DNA of 64,000 bases from Pararhizobium sp. IMCC3301. GTDB taxonomy: Bacteria; Pseudomonadota; Alphaproteobacteria; Rhizobiales; GCA-2746425. Made by a program: the position numbers and the translations under genes. A model generated the notes under the pieces. It was not told where the DNA came from. It saw nothing but the letters and a program-made list of their open reading frames with translations, and made no database searches. This document shows positions 54,829 to 63,243 of this stretch, one piece after another; the first letter of the stretch is position 1, and each line of letters begins with the position of its first letter. The DNA is taken from assembly GCF_030758315.1 (NCBI RefSeq), contig NZ_CP132336.1:744001-808000 (forward strand). The letters run 5' to 3'.

Positions 54829-56748
54829 ATGTCATCCATCGCCGCCAAAGGCACGACCGACGATTCCACCGACCAGGAGCCGCACGCGATTTACGGGTTC
54901 GAGCGATGGGGCCGCGATCTTCTGACTGTGCTGAAAAATGGCGATGTCGGCCTGAAAAACCCCTTGAAACCTGACACGGTTCCCATCAGCCTGCCCTCCA
55001 TCATCCGCGATCTGGAACAACGCGGCATCCATGCTCCATTGTTGTTGCGGGTCAGTTCATTCCTTGAAAATGAAATCCGCTCCATCAATAACGCGTTTGA
55101 AACCGCCATAAAACAGGCAGGCTATCGCGGCGTTTATCGCGGCGTGTTTCCCATCAAGGTCAATCAACAGGCACAGGTCATCAGGCAGATCGTTGATTTC
55201 GGACGGCCCTATTCATTTGGCCTTGAAGCAGGCTCAAAGCCGGAACTTGTCATTGCCCTTGCGCAGTCGCTGGAGCGGGACGCACTTGTGATGTGCAATG
55301 GCGTCAAGGATCTGAAATTCATCCGACTGGCAATCCTGTCACGCAAGCTCGGATTCAACACCGCGATTGTTCTGGAAAGTCCGAAAGAGCTGGAAACAGT
55401 CATCGAGGCCTATCAGGAATTGGGTGTGGAGCCACTTTTGGGCGTGCGTGTAAAACTCTTCAACCGCATCGGCGGAGACTGGGCCGAAAGCTCTGGCGAC
55501 CGCTCCACATTCGGTATGAACACCGACCAGCTGGTGTCGGTGATTGATCGACTGCGCGATGTCGGACTGCTGCATTGCCTGAAATTTCAGCATTCGCATC
55601 TGGGCAGTCAAATTCCCGACGTCAATGATGTGCGCCGGGCCTCTGTCGAAGCATGCCGCTATTTTGTCGATCTGACAAAAGAAGGAGCACCGCTGACCCA
55701 TCTCGATCTGGGCGGCGGTCTGGGCGTCGATTATACCGGTGAGAAAAAAGCTTCCAAGAGTTCGATCAACTATTCCATCATGGAATATTGCGAGAATGTG
55801 GTCGAGACAGTCCGTTACGCCATGGATGAGGCGGGTCTGGAACACCCCACCCTGACCACCGAAAGCGGCCGTGCAATTGTCGCGACTTCATCGATGCTGA
55901 TATTCAACGTTCTGGAAACTACTCTTTATGACAGCGGCGTCGCCAGCAAGCCGGAACCCTCCGACTATCATTATGTCAAGGATCTGGCGGCGATTGAGAC
56001 CTATCTCGAGCCCAAACGTCTGCAGGAGTGCATCAACGATGCCAGCTTCTACCGCAATGAGTTGCGAAATCTGTTTCTGCGCAACGTCATCAACCTGCGG
56101 CAAATGGCCCGCGCTGAACGGATTTATCTGTATTTGATGTCGCGCATCAAATTGATGGCTCATGAAGCCGAACATTCCACCGAGATCGATGAGCAGCTTG
56201 ATGCGCTTGCCGATATCTATCACTGCAATTTCTCACTGTTTCAGTCACTTCCCGATGTCTGGGCGATCAATCAGCTTCATCCGATCGCACCGTTGCAGCA
56301 ACTGAATGAAGAGCCGATGCGCCGGGCCATTTTATCGGATATCACCTGCGATTCAGATGGCAAGATTGATGAATTCATTCTGGCGGACGGCCTGTCCCCA
56401 TCGCTGCCAGTGCATGACGTGACGGACGAGCGGCCTTATTATCTCGGCGTGTTTTTCGTCGGTGCCTATCAGGAGACCCTGGGCGATCTGCATAATCTGT
56501 TTGGCGATACCAATGTCGTTACCATTGAGTTGCGTGAGGACGGCCACTTCGATCTGCTGCAGGAAGTCGAGGGGGATACAATTGCCGAAGTTATGTCTTA
56601 TGTAGAGTTTGATCCAAAAGACTGTGTCGACGATTTCCGCAAGCTGCTTGACCTTGCGACTTCGGACAAGCGGCTGAAGTCGTCCGAACGCAAGCTGCTC
56701 ATCGCCACCTACCGTGAAGCTATCAACAGCTATACCTATTTCGAATAA
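54829..56748 (+). CDS. speA: Biosynthetic arginine decarboxylase
   Basis: A 639-residue PLP enzyme of the alanine racemase fold that makes agmatine from arginine. The PLP Lys is in VFPIKVNQQAQVI. The phosphate loop is LDLGGGLGVDYTG, and the C-terminal Cys in DITCDSDGKID is the catalytic residue from the neighbouring subunit. The length matches E. coli SpeA. It opens a four-gene polyamine operon; the next gene starts 22 bp later. Confidence 0.96.
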   Translation: MSSIAAKGTTDDSTDQEPHAIYGFERWGRDLLTVLKNGDVGLKNPLKPDTVPISLPSIIRDLEQRGIHAPLLLRVSSFLENEIRSINNAFETAIKQAGYRGVYRGVFPIKVNQQAQVIRQIVDFGRPYSFGLEAGSKPELVIALAQSLERDALVMCNGVKDLKFIRLAILSRKLGFNTAIVLESPKELETVIEAYQELGVEPLLGVRVKLFNRIGGDWAESSGDRSTFGMNTDQLVSVIDRLRDVGLLHCLKFQHSHLGSQIPDVNDVRRASVEACRYFVDLTKEGAPLTHLDLGGGLGVDYTGEKKASKSSINYSIMEYCENVVETVRYAMDEAGLEHPTLTTESGRAIVATSSMLIFNVLETTLYDSGVASKPEPSDYHYVKDLAAIETYLEPKRLQECINDASFYRNELRNLFLRNVINLRQMARAERIYLYLMSRIKLMAHEAEHSTEIDEQLDALADIYHCNFSLFQSLPDVWAINQLHPIAPLQQLNEEPMRRAILSDITCDSDGKIDEFILADGLSPSLPVHDVTDERPYYLGVFFVGAYQETLGDLHNLFGDTNVVTIELREDGHFDLLQEVEGDTIAEVMSYVEFDPKDCVDDFRKLLDLATSDKRLKSSERKLLIATYREAINSYTYFE

Positions 56749-56770
56749 TCCCGCATTGAAAGGGCACAAG

Positions 56771-57988
56771 ATGACGAAATTGACCGGAAACACTTTGGTC
56801 ATTGGTGCAGGTGGCGTCTCGTCGGCTGCTGTCCACAAAATGGCAATGAACCCGCAGATTTTTACGAAAATCACTCTGGCAAGTCGCCGCAAATTCAAAT
56901 GCGATGCGATAGCGGACGCGGTCAAACAGCGCACCGGCGTCACTATCGAAACTGCACAAGTGGATGCCATGGACATTGCTGCTGTCGTCGGACTGATCCG
57001 CAGCAGCGGTGCCGACCTGCTGGTCAATCTGGCTCTGCCCTATCAGGACCTGAAATTGATGGATGCCTGCCTGGAAGCGGGTATCCACTATCTCGACACC
57101 GCCAATTATGAGCCCGAAGACGAGGCAAAATTCGAATATCACTGGCAGTGGGCCTACCACGAGCGCTTTGAAAAGGCCGGCCTGACAGCAATTCTCGGCT
57201 CCGGCTTCGATCCCGGCGTGACATCCGTCTTTGCCACATGGCTGAAGAAGCACAAGCTGGATACGGTCCGGCAGATCGATGTGCTGGATTGCAATGGCGG
57301 CGACAATGGCAAGGCCTTCGCCACCAATTTCAACCCCGAAATCAATATTCGTGAAGTCACCGCCGATGCCCGGCACTGGGAAAACGGCAACTGGGTCACC
57401 TCCCCGGCCATGACCCACAAGGTGGCGTTTGATTTCCCCGGTGTCGGCACACGCAATATGTATCTGATGTATCATGAGGAGCTGGAAAGTCTGAAAACCC
57501 ATTTCCCGGAAACGCAACGCGCCCGCTTCTGGATGACGTTTGGCGATGCCTACATCAACCATGTCACGGTGCTGCAGAATATCGGCATGACCTCGATCAA
57601 GCCGGTCATGCATGAGGGTGTCGAAATCGTACCGCTGCAGTTTCTGAAAAGCGTTTTGCCGGACCCCTCTGAATTGGGCGAGTTGACCAAGGGAAAGACC
57701 TGCATCGGTGACATTGTCACCGGGGAAAAAGACGGCAAGGAACAGACCTATTACATTTACAATATCTGCGATCATGAAGAATGTTATGCGGAAGTGGGCA
57801 GCCAGGCGGTGAGTTACACGACCGGCGTGCCGGCGATGATCGGCGCGGCCCAGATCATCACCGGTGTGTGGCTGAAACCCGGCGTATGGAACATGGAACA
57901 GCTCGATCCAGATAACTTCATGGAGATGCTCAACACCCAAGGGCTGCCCTGGCAAGTGCATGAACTGGACGCTCCGGTCGATTTTTGA
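56771..57988 (+). CDS. Carboxy(nor)spermidine dehydrogenase (saccharopine dehydrogenase family)
   Basis: A 405-residue NADP-dependent enzyme that condenses aspartate semialdehyde with putrescine (or diaminopropane) to carboxyspermidine (or carboxynorspermidine). NTLVIGAGGVSSAAVHKMAM is the Rossmann nucleotide site. GSGFDPGVTSVFA and DVLDCNGGDNGK are characteristic of this subgroup. Because agmatinase in the same operon gives putrescine, the product is most likely carboxyspermidine. The ATG at 56771 is chosen; the longer frame overlaps speA. Confidence 0.94.
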   Translation: MTKLTGNTLVIGAGGVSSAAVHKMAMNPQIFTKITLASRRKFKCDAIADAVKQRTGVTIETAQVDAMDIAAVVGLIRSSGADLLVNLALPYQDLKLMDACLEAGIHYLDTANYEPEDEAKFEYHWQWAYHERFEKAGLTAILGSGFDPGVTSVFATWLKKHKLDTVRQIDVLDCNGGDNGKAFATNFNPEINIREVTADARHWENGNWVTSPAMTHKVAFDFPGVGTRNMYLMYHEELESLKTHFPETQRARFWMTFGDAYINHVTVLQNIGMTSIKPVMHEGVEIVPLQFLKSVLPDPSELGELTKGKTCIGDIVTGEKDGKEQTYYIYNICDHEECYAEVGSQAVSYTTGVPAMIGAAQIITGVWLKPGVWNMEQLDPDNFMEMLNTQGLPWQVHELDAPVDF

Positions 57989-57990
57989 AG

Positions 57991-59181
57991 ATGGCCGGCG
58001 ATATCCCGATCATGCAGACAAAGGCCGGCGATCCGGGCAGCTTCGCCCGGTTCGATCTGTCCCGCGTTCCCAGCCCCTGTTTTGTTGTCGATGAAGTTGC
58101 GATTGAACGCAATCTTGCGATTCTGGCCGATATTGCAGAGCGCTCGCAGGCCAGGATTTTTCTGGCGCTGAAGGCTTTTTCAATGTTCGAACTGGCGCCT
58201 CTTGTCGGGCGCTATCTGTCCGGCACCTGCGCTTCGGGCGTTCATGAAGCGCGCCTGGCGCATGACAAGTATCACGGTGAGGTCGCCACATTCTGTGCCG
58301 GTTACAAGCCTGCCGATTTTGACAGCATCATTGCCTGTTCAGACCACATCATTTTCAATTCGCCGGCCCAGAAAGCCCGGTTTCTGCCACAGATCGAGGC
58401 ATCCGGGAAACCTGTTCAGATCGGGTTGCGCATCAATCCTGAGCATTCTGAAGGTGAGATTGCCAAATATGATCCCTGTGCCCCCTGCTCCCGGCTCGGC
58501 ACACCGGTTTCCCAACTGAATGACGCCGTTCTGGCGGGCATTGACGGTCTGCACATGCATACGCTCTGCGAGCAGGGTTTTGAGCCATTACAACGCACCT
58601 GGGATGCAATTGAACAGACGCTCAGCCCGTGGCTAAAGCGTTTGAAATGGATAAATTTTGGCGGCGGCCATCATATCACGCGGGCCGATTATGACCGCGA
58701 AGGTCTGGTGGCCTTCATCCGTGGGATACGCGCGCGCTATGGTCTCGATATCTATCTGGAGCCGGGCGAAGCGGTCGCGCTTGATGCCGGTATACTAGTG
58801 GGAGAAATTCTCGACCTGCCGCAAAACGGCATGAATCTGGCGATCAGCGATCTGTCTGCCACCTGCCATATGCCGGATGTTATCGAGGCGCCCTACCGTC
58901 CCGCCCTTCTGGGAGAACGAGCCCCCGGGACCGGACCGGTATACCGCATAGGCGGCCCTTCCTGTCTGGCCGGCGATGTCATTGGCGATTACACGCCTGC
59001 GGTCCCGTTCCAGATTGGCTCGCGCATCGCCTTTCTCGATCAGGCGCATTATTCGATGGTCAAGACAAACACCTTCAACGGAGTGCCGCTGCCGTCGATT
59101 GCGGTCTGGAACTCCGATAGCGATGCGTTGCGCATCGTCAAGCAATTTGGCTACAACGATTTTCTGGAGCGCCTCTCGTGA
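57991..59181 (+). CDS. nspC: Carboxy(nor)spermidine decarboxylase
   Basis: A 396-residue PLP decarboxylase of the alanine racemase fold that turns carboxyspermidine into spermidine. The PLP Lys is in IFLALKAFSMF. GGGHHITRADYD, LEPGEAVALDAG and the C-terminal FNGVPLPSIAVWN are NspC hallmarks. The start could be TTG 57985, overlapping the previous stop, or ATG 57991, or ATG 58012. I use 57991. Its stop overlaps the agmatinase GTG by 4 bp. Confidence 0.94.
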   Translation: MAGDIPIMQTKAGDPGSFARFDLSRVPSPCFVVDEVAIERNLAILADIAERSQARIFLALKAFSMFELAPLVGRYLSGTCASGVHEARLAHDKYHGEVATFCAGYKPADFDSIIACSDHIIFNSPAQKARFLPQIEASGKPVQIGLRINPEHSEGEIAKYDPCAPCSRLGTPVSQLNDAVLAGIDGLHMHTLCEQGFEPLQRTWDAIEQTLSPWLKRLKWINFGGGHHITRADYDREGLVAFIRGIRARYGLDIYLEPGEAVALDAGILVGEILDLPQNGMNLAISDLSATCHMPDVIEAPYRPALLGERAPGTGPVYRIGGPSCLAGDVIGDYTPAVPFQIGSRIAFLDQAHYSMVKTNTFNGVPLPSIAVWNSDSDALRIVKQFGYNDFLERLS

Positions 59182-60038
59182 CCGACTTTCTCGACAGTGA
59201 ATTGAGCGGCGCTGAACGTGATCCGGCCAAATCACGGTTTACAATTATCCCGGTTCCGCTGGAACGCACGGTTTCCTACGGTTCGGGCACAGCTGGCGGA
59301 CCCGCAGCGATTCTGCAAGCCAGCAATGAACTGGAGCGCATCTGCCAGATCGGCGAGTTGGTTCTGGAGCCGTGCCGGTTTGGCATCGCCACACAACAGC
59401 CGGTGGATTGCAGCGCTCCGATGCCGCAGGTAATGGAAGCCATCAGCAAACGGACTTTCGACGCGGTGTCGAACAACAAGCTGCCGGTGGTGCTGGGTGG
59501 CGAACATTCCCTGTCTTATGGCGCCGTGATGGGCGTGCAAAAAGCCCTTGGCCGCCCGCTCGGGCTGGTCCAGATAGATGCCCATGCGGATTTGCGGGTG
59601 GCCTATCAGGGCAATCGGCATTCTCATGCTTCCGTCATGCATCTGCTGGCCGAAGAAGGCGTCCGTCTGGCGCAATTCGGCGTCCGTGCCCTGTGCCGAG
59701 CGGAAATGCAGAGCCGCCGGGACAATAATGTGTTCCATGTCGACAGCGAAACACTGGTCACCGGCAACATTCATCAAATGGACCTGCCGGAGGATTTTCC
59801 ACAGGATATTTATGTTTCATTCGATGTCGATGGTCTCGATCCATCAGTGATGCCGGCGACAGGTACACCGGTGCCCGGCGGACTTGGCTTTTACCAGGCG
59901 CTGCATCTGGTAGAGCACGCGCTTCAGGGCCGAAATTGCGTCGGGCTGGATGTGGTTGAACTGGCGCCGGACGGCAATTCGGCCTGGGATTTTACCGCTG
60001 CCCAGATTGTCTATCGCCTGATGGCCGCCACGATTTAA
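59178..60038 (+). CDS. speB: Agmatinase
   Basis: A 286-residue ureohydrolase with a di-manganese centre: GGEHSLSYG (His), QIDAHADLR (DxHxD) and SFDVDGLDPS (DxD). It converts agmatine to putrescine and urea. Given speA in the same operon, agmatine is the likely substrate, although arginase-family members also act on guanidinobutyrate. It starts with GTG in a 4-bp overlap with nspC and ends 4 bp into the convergent DUF1489 gene. Confidence 0.93.
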   Translation: MTDFLDSELSGAERDPAKSRFTIIPVPLERTVSYGSGTAGGPAAILQASNELERICQIGELVLEPCRFGIATQQPVDCSAPMPQVMEAISKRTFDAVSNNKLPVVLGGEHSLSYGAVMGVQKALGRPLGLVQIDAHADLRVAYQGNRHSHASVMHLLAEEGVRLAQFGVRALCRAEMQSRRDNNVFHVDSETLVTGNIHQMDLPEDFPQDIYVSFDVDGLDPSVMPATGTPVPGGLGFYQALHLVEHALQGRNCVGLDVVELAPDGNSAWDFTAAQIVYRLMAATI

Positions 60039-60472
60039 AGCAGACCAAGTTCCAGAAGTTCGGTGCGCATCGCATCAGGCATATCTTTCAGTGCCTGGGC
60101 ATCTTCCGTCAAATCGGCAGGCACATCTTCTGTCCTGAAATAGCGCCATCCCTGAAACGGCCGCTTCGGCTGCCACTGGGTCGGCCTGACAATTTGTTCC
60201 ATCACCAGATCACACCGGCTGATCCCGGCCGAATCCGTAAAGGGCCGGACATCCAGCAGCCTCTGGCGCGCCTGCACATTGCCCTTGATGACCCAGTACA
60301 GCGATCCGCCATCGAGCAATTCATCGCGTCGCTTCGGCATCATTCTGGTTGTGTGAGCATGTTCCGGCTCGACACCAGCTTGTTTCGCCCGGGCGGTGCG
60401 CTGCGCAATCCACTGCTCGAGATCATCGAGCGATTCCGCACCAACGCACAATTTGATGAGATTGAGTGGCAT
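60035..60472 (-). CDS. DUF1489 family protein
   Basis: A 145-residue protein of the DUF1489 family, found throughout alphaproteobacteria and of unknown function. It opens PLNLIKLCVGAESLDDLEQW and contains HTTRMMPKRRDELLDGGSLYWVIKG and RPFQGWRYF, all characteristic. The ATG at 60472 starts right at the conserved N-terminus; the frame is open from 60502. It overlaps the end of speB by 4 bp, tail to tail. Confidence 0.92.
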   Translation of the reverse strand: MPLNLIKLCVGAESLDDLEQWIAQRTARAKQAGVEPEHAHTTRMMPKRRDELLDGGSLYWVIKGNVQARQRLLDVRPFTDSAGISRCDLVMEQIVRPTQWQPKRPFQGWRYFRTEDVPADLTEDAQALKDMPDAMRTELLELGLL

Positions 60473-60620
60473 GAAGCGATCAACTACCGGTTTGAAGAGC
60501 ACATTTGTTGCTGTGTCAGAATCTCTGACCGAGCCACCCTATCACGGCTGTGGCAATGAAGAGAACTGGCCGGGCTGTGCGTAACCCGGAACGGAAGGCG
60601 CATTTGCAATACAACTGCTG

Positions 60621-61028
60621 TCAGGATTCTGACGGTTCAATCTCAATAGGCAACTCCGCTGCTGCCCAGGCGTTAAAGCCGCCCGCCATATGAGCCAGCC
60701 CTGTCATCCCCATATCCTGCAGGGTTTTTGTGGCAAGCGCAGACCGCCAGCCAGATGCACAAAACAGAATGAAACTGTCATTCTGACTGAAAACAGCGCG
60801 GTGATAGGGGCTTGCCGGGTCCACCCAGAATTCCAGCATACCGCGGGGTGCATGCACAGCGCCGCTGATCCTGCCGGATTTTGCCAATTCCCGAATGTCG
60901 CGGATATCAATCAGCACAGGCGGGTTTTCCCCGGCCAGGCGCGTTTTCACGTCGATTGGAGTCAAGGCAACAATTTCGGCTTCGGCTTCGGTAACGAGAT
61001 CAGCAGCAGTTCTGATGATTTTCTGCAA
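60621..61028 (-). CDS. Rhodanese-like domain protein
   Basis: A 135-residue single-domain rhodanese. PPVLIDIRDIRELAKSGRI and GAVHAPRG form the CH2 motif region, and the active-site loop is FCASGWRSALA with the catalytic Cys. It may carry persulfide sulfur. The start is a TTG with GGTGAG 6 bases before it. A 47-residue membrane peptide gene ends 23 bp upstream on the same strand. Confidence 0.88.
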   Translation of the reverse strand: MQKIIRTAADLVTEAEAEIVALTPIDVKTRLAGENPPVLIDIRDIRELAKSGRISGAVHAPRGMLEFWVDPASPYHRAVFSQNDSFILFCASGWRSALATKTLQDMGMTGLAHMAGGFNAWAAAELPIEIEPSES

Positions 61029-61051
61029 TTTATCTCACCGCCGGGGAAAGC

Positions 61052-61195
61052 CTACTGGGCGACGGCAGCAACCGGTGCCGAAACTGATTCCGATTCAGAG
61101 TTGCTGACCAGGAAGAATATCAATAGCACGCATGCGGAAGCATATAAAGTCCAGCGTGCCGCGCCCCAACAGGAGGCTCCATTTTGTTGATACAT
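61052..61195 (-). CDS. Small membrane peptide, 47 residues
   Basis: A short open frame upstream of the rhodanese gene. It reads MYQQNGASCWGAARW, then one hydrophobic segment LYASACVLLIFFLV, then a Ser-, Glu- and Ala-rich end. The organisation (short N-terminus, one membrane helix) suits a small inner-membrane protein. The ribosome-binding site is weak (AGAAGA). I do not recognise a family. Confidence 0.4.
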   Translation of the reverse strand: MYQQNGASCWGAARWTLYASACVLLIFFLVSNSESESVSAPVAAVAQ

Positions 61196-61377
61196 ATTTT
61201 GATCTTCTGTTGATTACGACAATTCTGCAGCCTTGCACCAGCCCTTCGGGACAGTGATTGCTGCAATGCAGCGTGCCATTTAGACTTTTTTAACACTTTG
61301 TGCAAGGGCGAATTTGCCAATGCAGAAATCTGCCGAACTGACTTGTGTTTTGACGCTCTGGACTGCATTTTCATCAA

Positions 61378-62091
61378 ATGAATATATTTGCTGAACTAGC
61401 GCCAATGGACGTCATTGCGGTGCTCTGGTTTATCACCAGTTGGGCCATCTATTCCTATCTTCTGGATCATTCCAGGATCAGGGAAAGATCACTGTCCACT
61501 GCCATGGACAAGCAGCGCGCGCAGTGGATGCAGACCATGGCGAAGCGCGACTTGCGCATAGTTGACACCTCGATCATGGCCGGTCTGCAACAGGGTACTG
61601 CTTTCTTCGCTTCAACTTCAATCTTTGCCATTGGCGGGACATTTGCCCTGTTGAGCTCGACCGAAGAGGTTCTGGCGGTGTTCAGCCAGTTGCCCTACTC
61701 CATTGAAATGACACGGGCGGAATGGGAAACCAAGGTGCTGGGCATGCTGCTGGTCTACGCTTATGCGTTTTTCAAATTCGGCTGGGCCTATCGCCTGTTC
61801 AACTACGCTTCGATGCTGATCGGCGCTGTTCCGGCCAGGGATGAACACGATAGCGCTTTGGCAAAGTCCGCCCTTCTCAGCGCAACGGAAATGACGATTC
61901 TGGCGGGAATTCACTTTAATCGGGGATTGCGGGCATTCTTTTTTGCCATGGGTTTTCTGGGATGGTTTCTCGGCCCGGTAGTTTTCATGGTGACAACGAC
62001 CTATGTGCTTCTGGTACTGATAAGACGTCAGTTCTTTTCCGCGTCGCGGCGCGCCGCGCTGCACAGCCTTGAAGTGGGTCCTGACGCGTGA
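61378..62091 (+). CDS. DUF599 membrane protein
   Basis: A 237-residue protein of the DUF599 family with four membrane segments. The family stretch AQWMQTMAKRDLRIVDTSIM lies between the first and second. The C-terminal FFAMGFLGWFLGPVVFMVTT is the last helix. The function is unknown. No clear ribosome-binding site precedes the ATG. The stop overlaps the next gene's GTG by 4 bp. Confidence 0.9.
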   Translation: MNIFAELAPMDVIAVLWFITSWAIYSYLLDHSRIRERSLSTAMDKQRAQWMQTMAKRDLRIVDTSIMAGLQQGTAFFASTSIFAIGGTFALLSSTEEVLAVFSQLPYSIEMTRAEWETKVLGMLLVYAYAFFKFGWAYRLFNYASMLIGAVPARDEHDSALAKSALLSATEMTILAGIHFNRGLRAFFFAMGFLGWFLGPVVFMVTTTYVLLVLIRRQFFSASRRAALHSLEVGPDA

Positions 62092-62366
62092 GTGACCTGG
62101 AGCACCAGATCGACACAGCCATTTTCGAACACCTCGCATCTTGCGCTGCACACAAGACCATCTGCCCATCCCAAATTGCCCGTGCTCTGGCCGGTTCCGA
62201 TGAAAAACAATGGCGGCTGTTGATGAGGCCGATCCGGACCCGCGCCATTGCGCTGGCCCGGGCCGACCGGCTTGTGATCAAACGCAAGGGAAAGCCCGTC
62301 GATCCCAGCGAAGGTTTCAAAGGGATTTACCGGCTCGGCAACGCCAAGGAAGAGCCCGAAAGATGA
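62088..62366 (+). CDS. DUF3253 family protein
   Basis: A 92-residue protein of the DUF3253 family, a small winged-helix-like domain. CPSQIARALAGSDEKQWRLL is the characteristic stretch, with GFKGIYRLG near the end. The function is unknown; a nucleic-acid-binding role is only suggested by the fold. The GTG start is coupled to the DUF599 gene. It converges with the ClpP-family gene 67 bp away. Confidence 0.88.
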   Translation: MSDLEHQIDTAIFEHLASCAAHKTICPSQIARALAGSDEKQWRLLMRPIRTRAIALARADRLVIKRKGKPVDPSEGFKGIYRLGNAKEEPER

Positions 62367-62433
62367 TCGTCTCCAGTTTGGTGTGCGGTCCGCACCTGAC
62401 CCGCCTGGCCAGATTGCGCGAAACTGAGGCTGC

Positions 62434-63051
62434 CTATTTGATCTCGGCAGAAGATGCGACAACCTTACCGGCCAGACCGTAATCAATCGCTTCTTTGGCG
62501 CTCATCCAGTAATCGCGATCAGTATCTTTTTCGATCTGCTCGATCTTCTGCCCGGTCGCATCGGCAAAAATCTTGTTCAAACGGTCGCGCATCTTGATGA
62601 TTTCGCGGGCCTGAATTTCAATGTCGCTGGCTGCACCGCCCGCACCACCGGATGGCTGATGCAACAGGAAACGGGTGTTGGTGGTCGCAAAACGGTGCTT
62701 TTTCGGCACCGATACATAAATCAGAGCGCCAGCGCTGGCCACCCAGCCGGTTCCCAGAATATTCACGGTCGGTTTGATGAAGCGGATCATGTCGTGGATC
62801 ATATCGCCGGATTCAACGTGGCCGCCCGGTGAAGACACAACCACCAGGATCGGATCATCCGACGCCTGCGCAAGAGCCAGCAGCCGCGCCGAGACATCCC
62901 GCGCCATATCCTGGGAAACCTGACCAGTTATCAACACCGTCCGCGCATCAAACAGATATTTATCGACGGAAGGCGATTTTTCCTTGTCCTCATCCTTGGA
63001 CTTGATGTCGTCATCGTCTTCAAACAGAGCGGGCATATCAGCGTGGGTCAT
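62434..63051 (-). CDS. ClpP-family serine protease (divergent ClpP)
   Basis: A 205-residue ClpP-fold peptidase. The catalytic triad is recognisable: Ser in [13 protein letters not shown], His in [10 protein letters not shown] and Asp in [18 protein letters not shown]. The sequence around the Ser and the acidic N-terminus ([16 protein letters not shown]) differ from canonical ClpP, and no clpX or lon is beside it, so it is a second or divergent form. The ATG at 63051 starts [10 protein letters not shown]; the open frame reaches 63366 without homology. It is divergent from the alcohol dehydrogenase gene. Confidence 0.88.
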   Translation of the reverse strand: MTHADMPALFEDDDDIKSKDEDKEKSPSVDKYLFDARTVLITGQVSQDMARDVSARLLALAQASDDPILVVVSSPGGHVESGDMIHDMIRFIKPTVNILGTGWVASAGALIYVSVPKKHRFATTNTRFLLHQPSGGAGGAASDIEIQAREIIKMRDRLNKIFADATGQKIEQIEKDTDRDYWMSAKEAIDYGLAGKVVASSAEIK

Positions 63052-63243
63052 GGAATGGTTCCGTAAATGAGGCGGGAATTTCGTTGTTCCGATATGGCAC
63101 TTGGGCTGATGCGAAACAAGTGAAAGATCACACATAAGCCGGATCGCTGCATGTTTACCGGAACTGCAGGCACGGGTTACAAAACCGTTGCACCTGCACA
63201 CCAGCCGTGTAGTTTGGCACAAGGAAACGCTGAGGATGAAACA

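Noticed and set aside
56723-57961. A 412-codon reverse-strand open frame opposite the carboxyspermidine dehydrogenase gene
   Set aside because: It is the mirror of a clear gene with biased third positions; its His-rich translation shows no family features.
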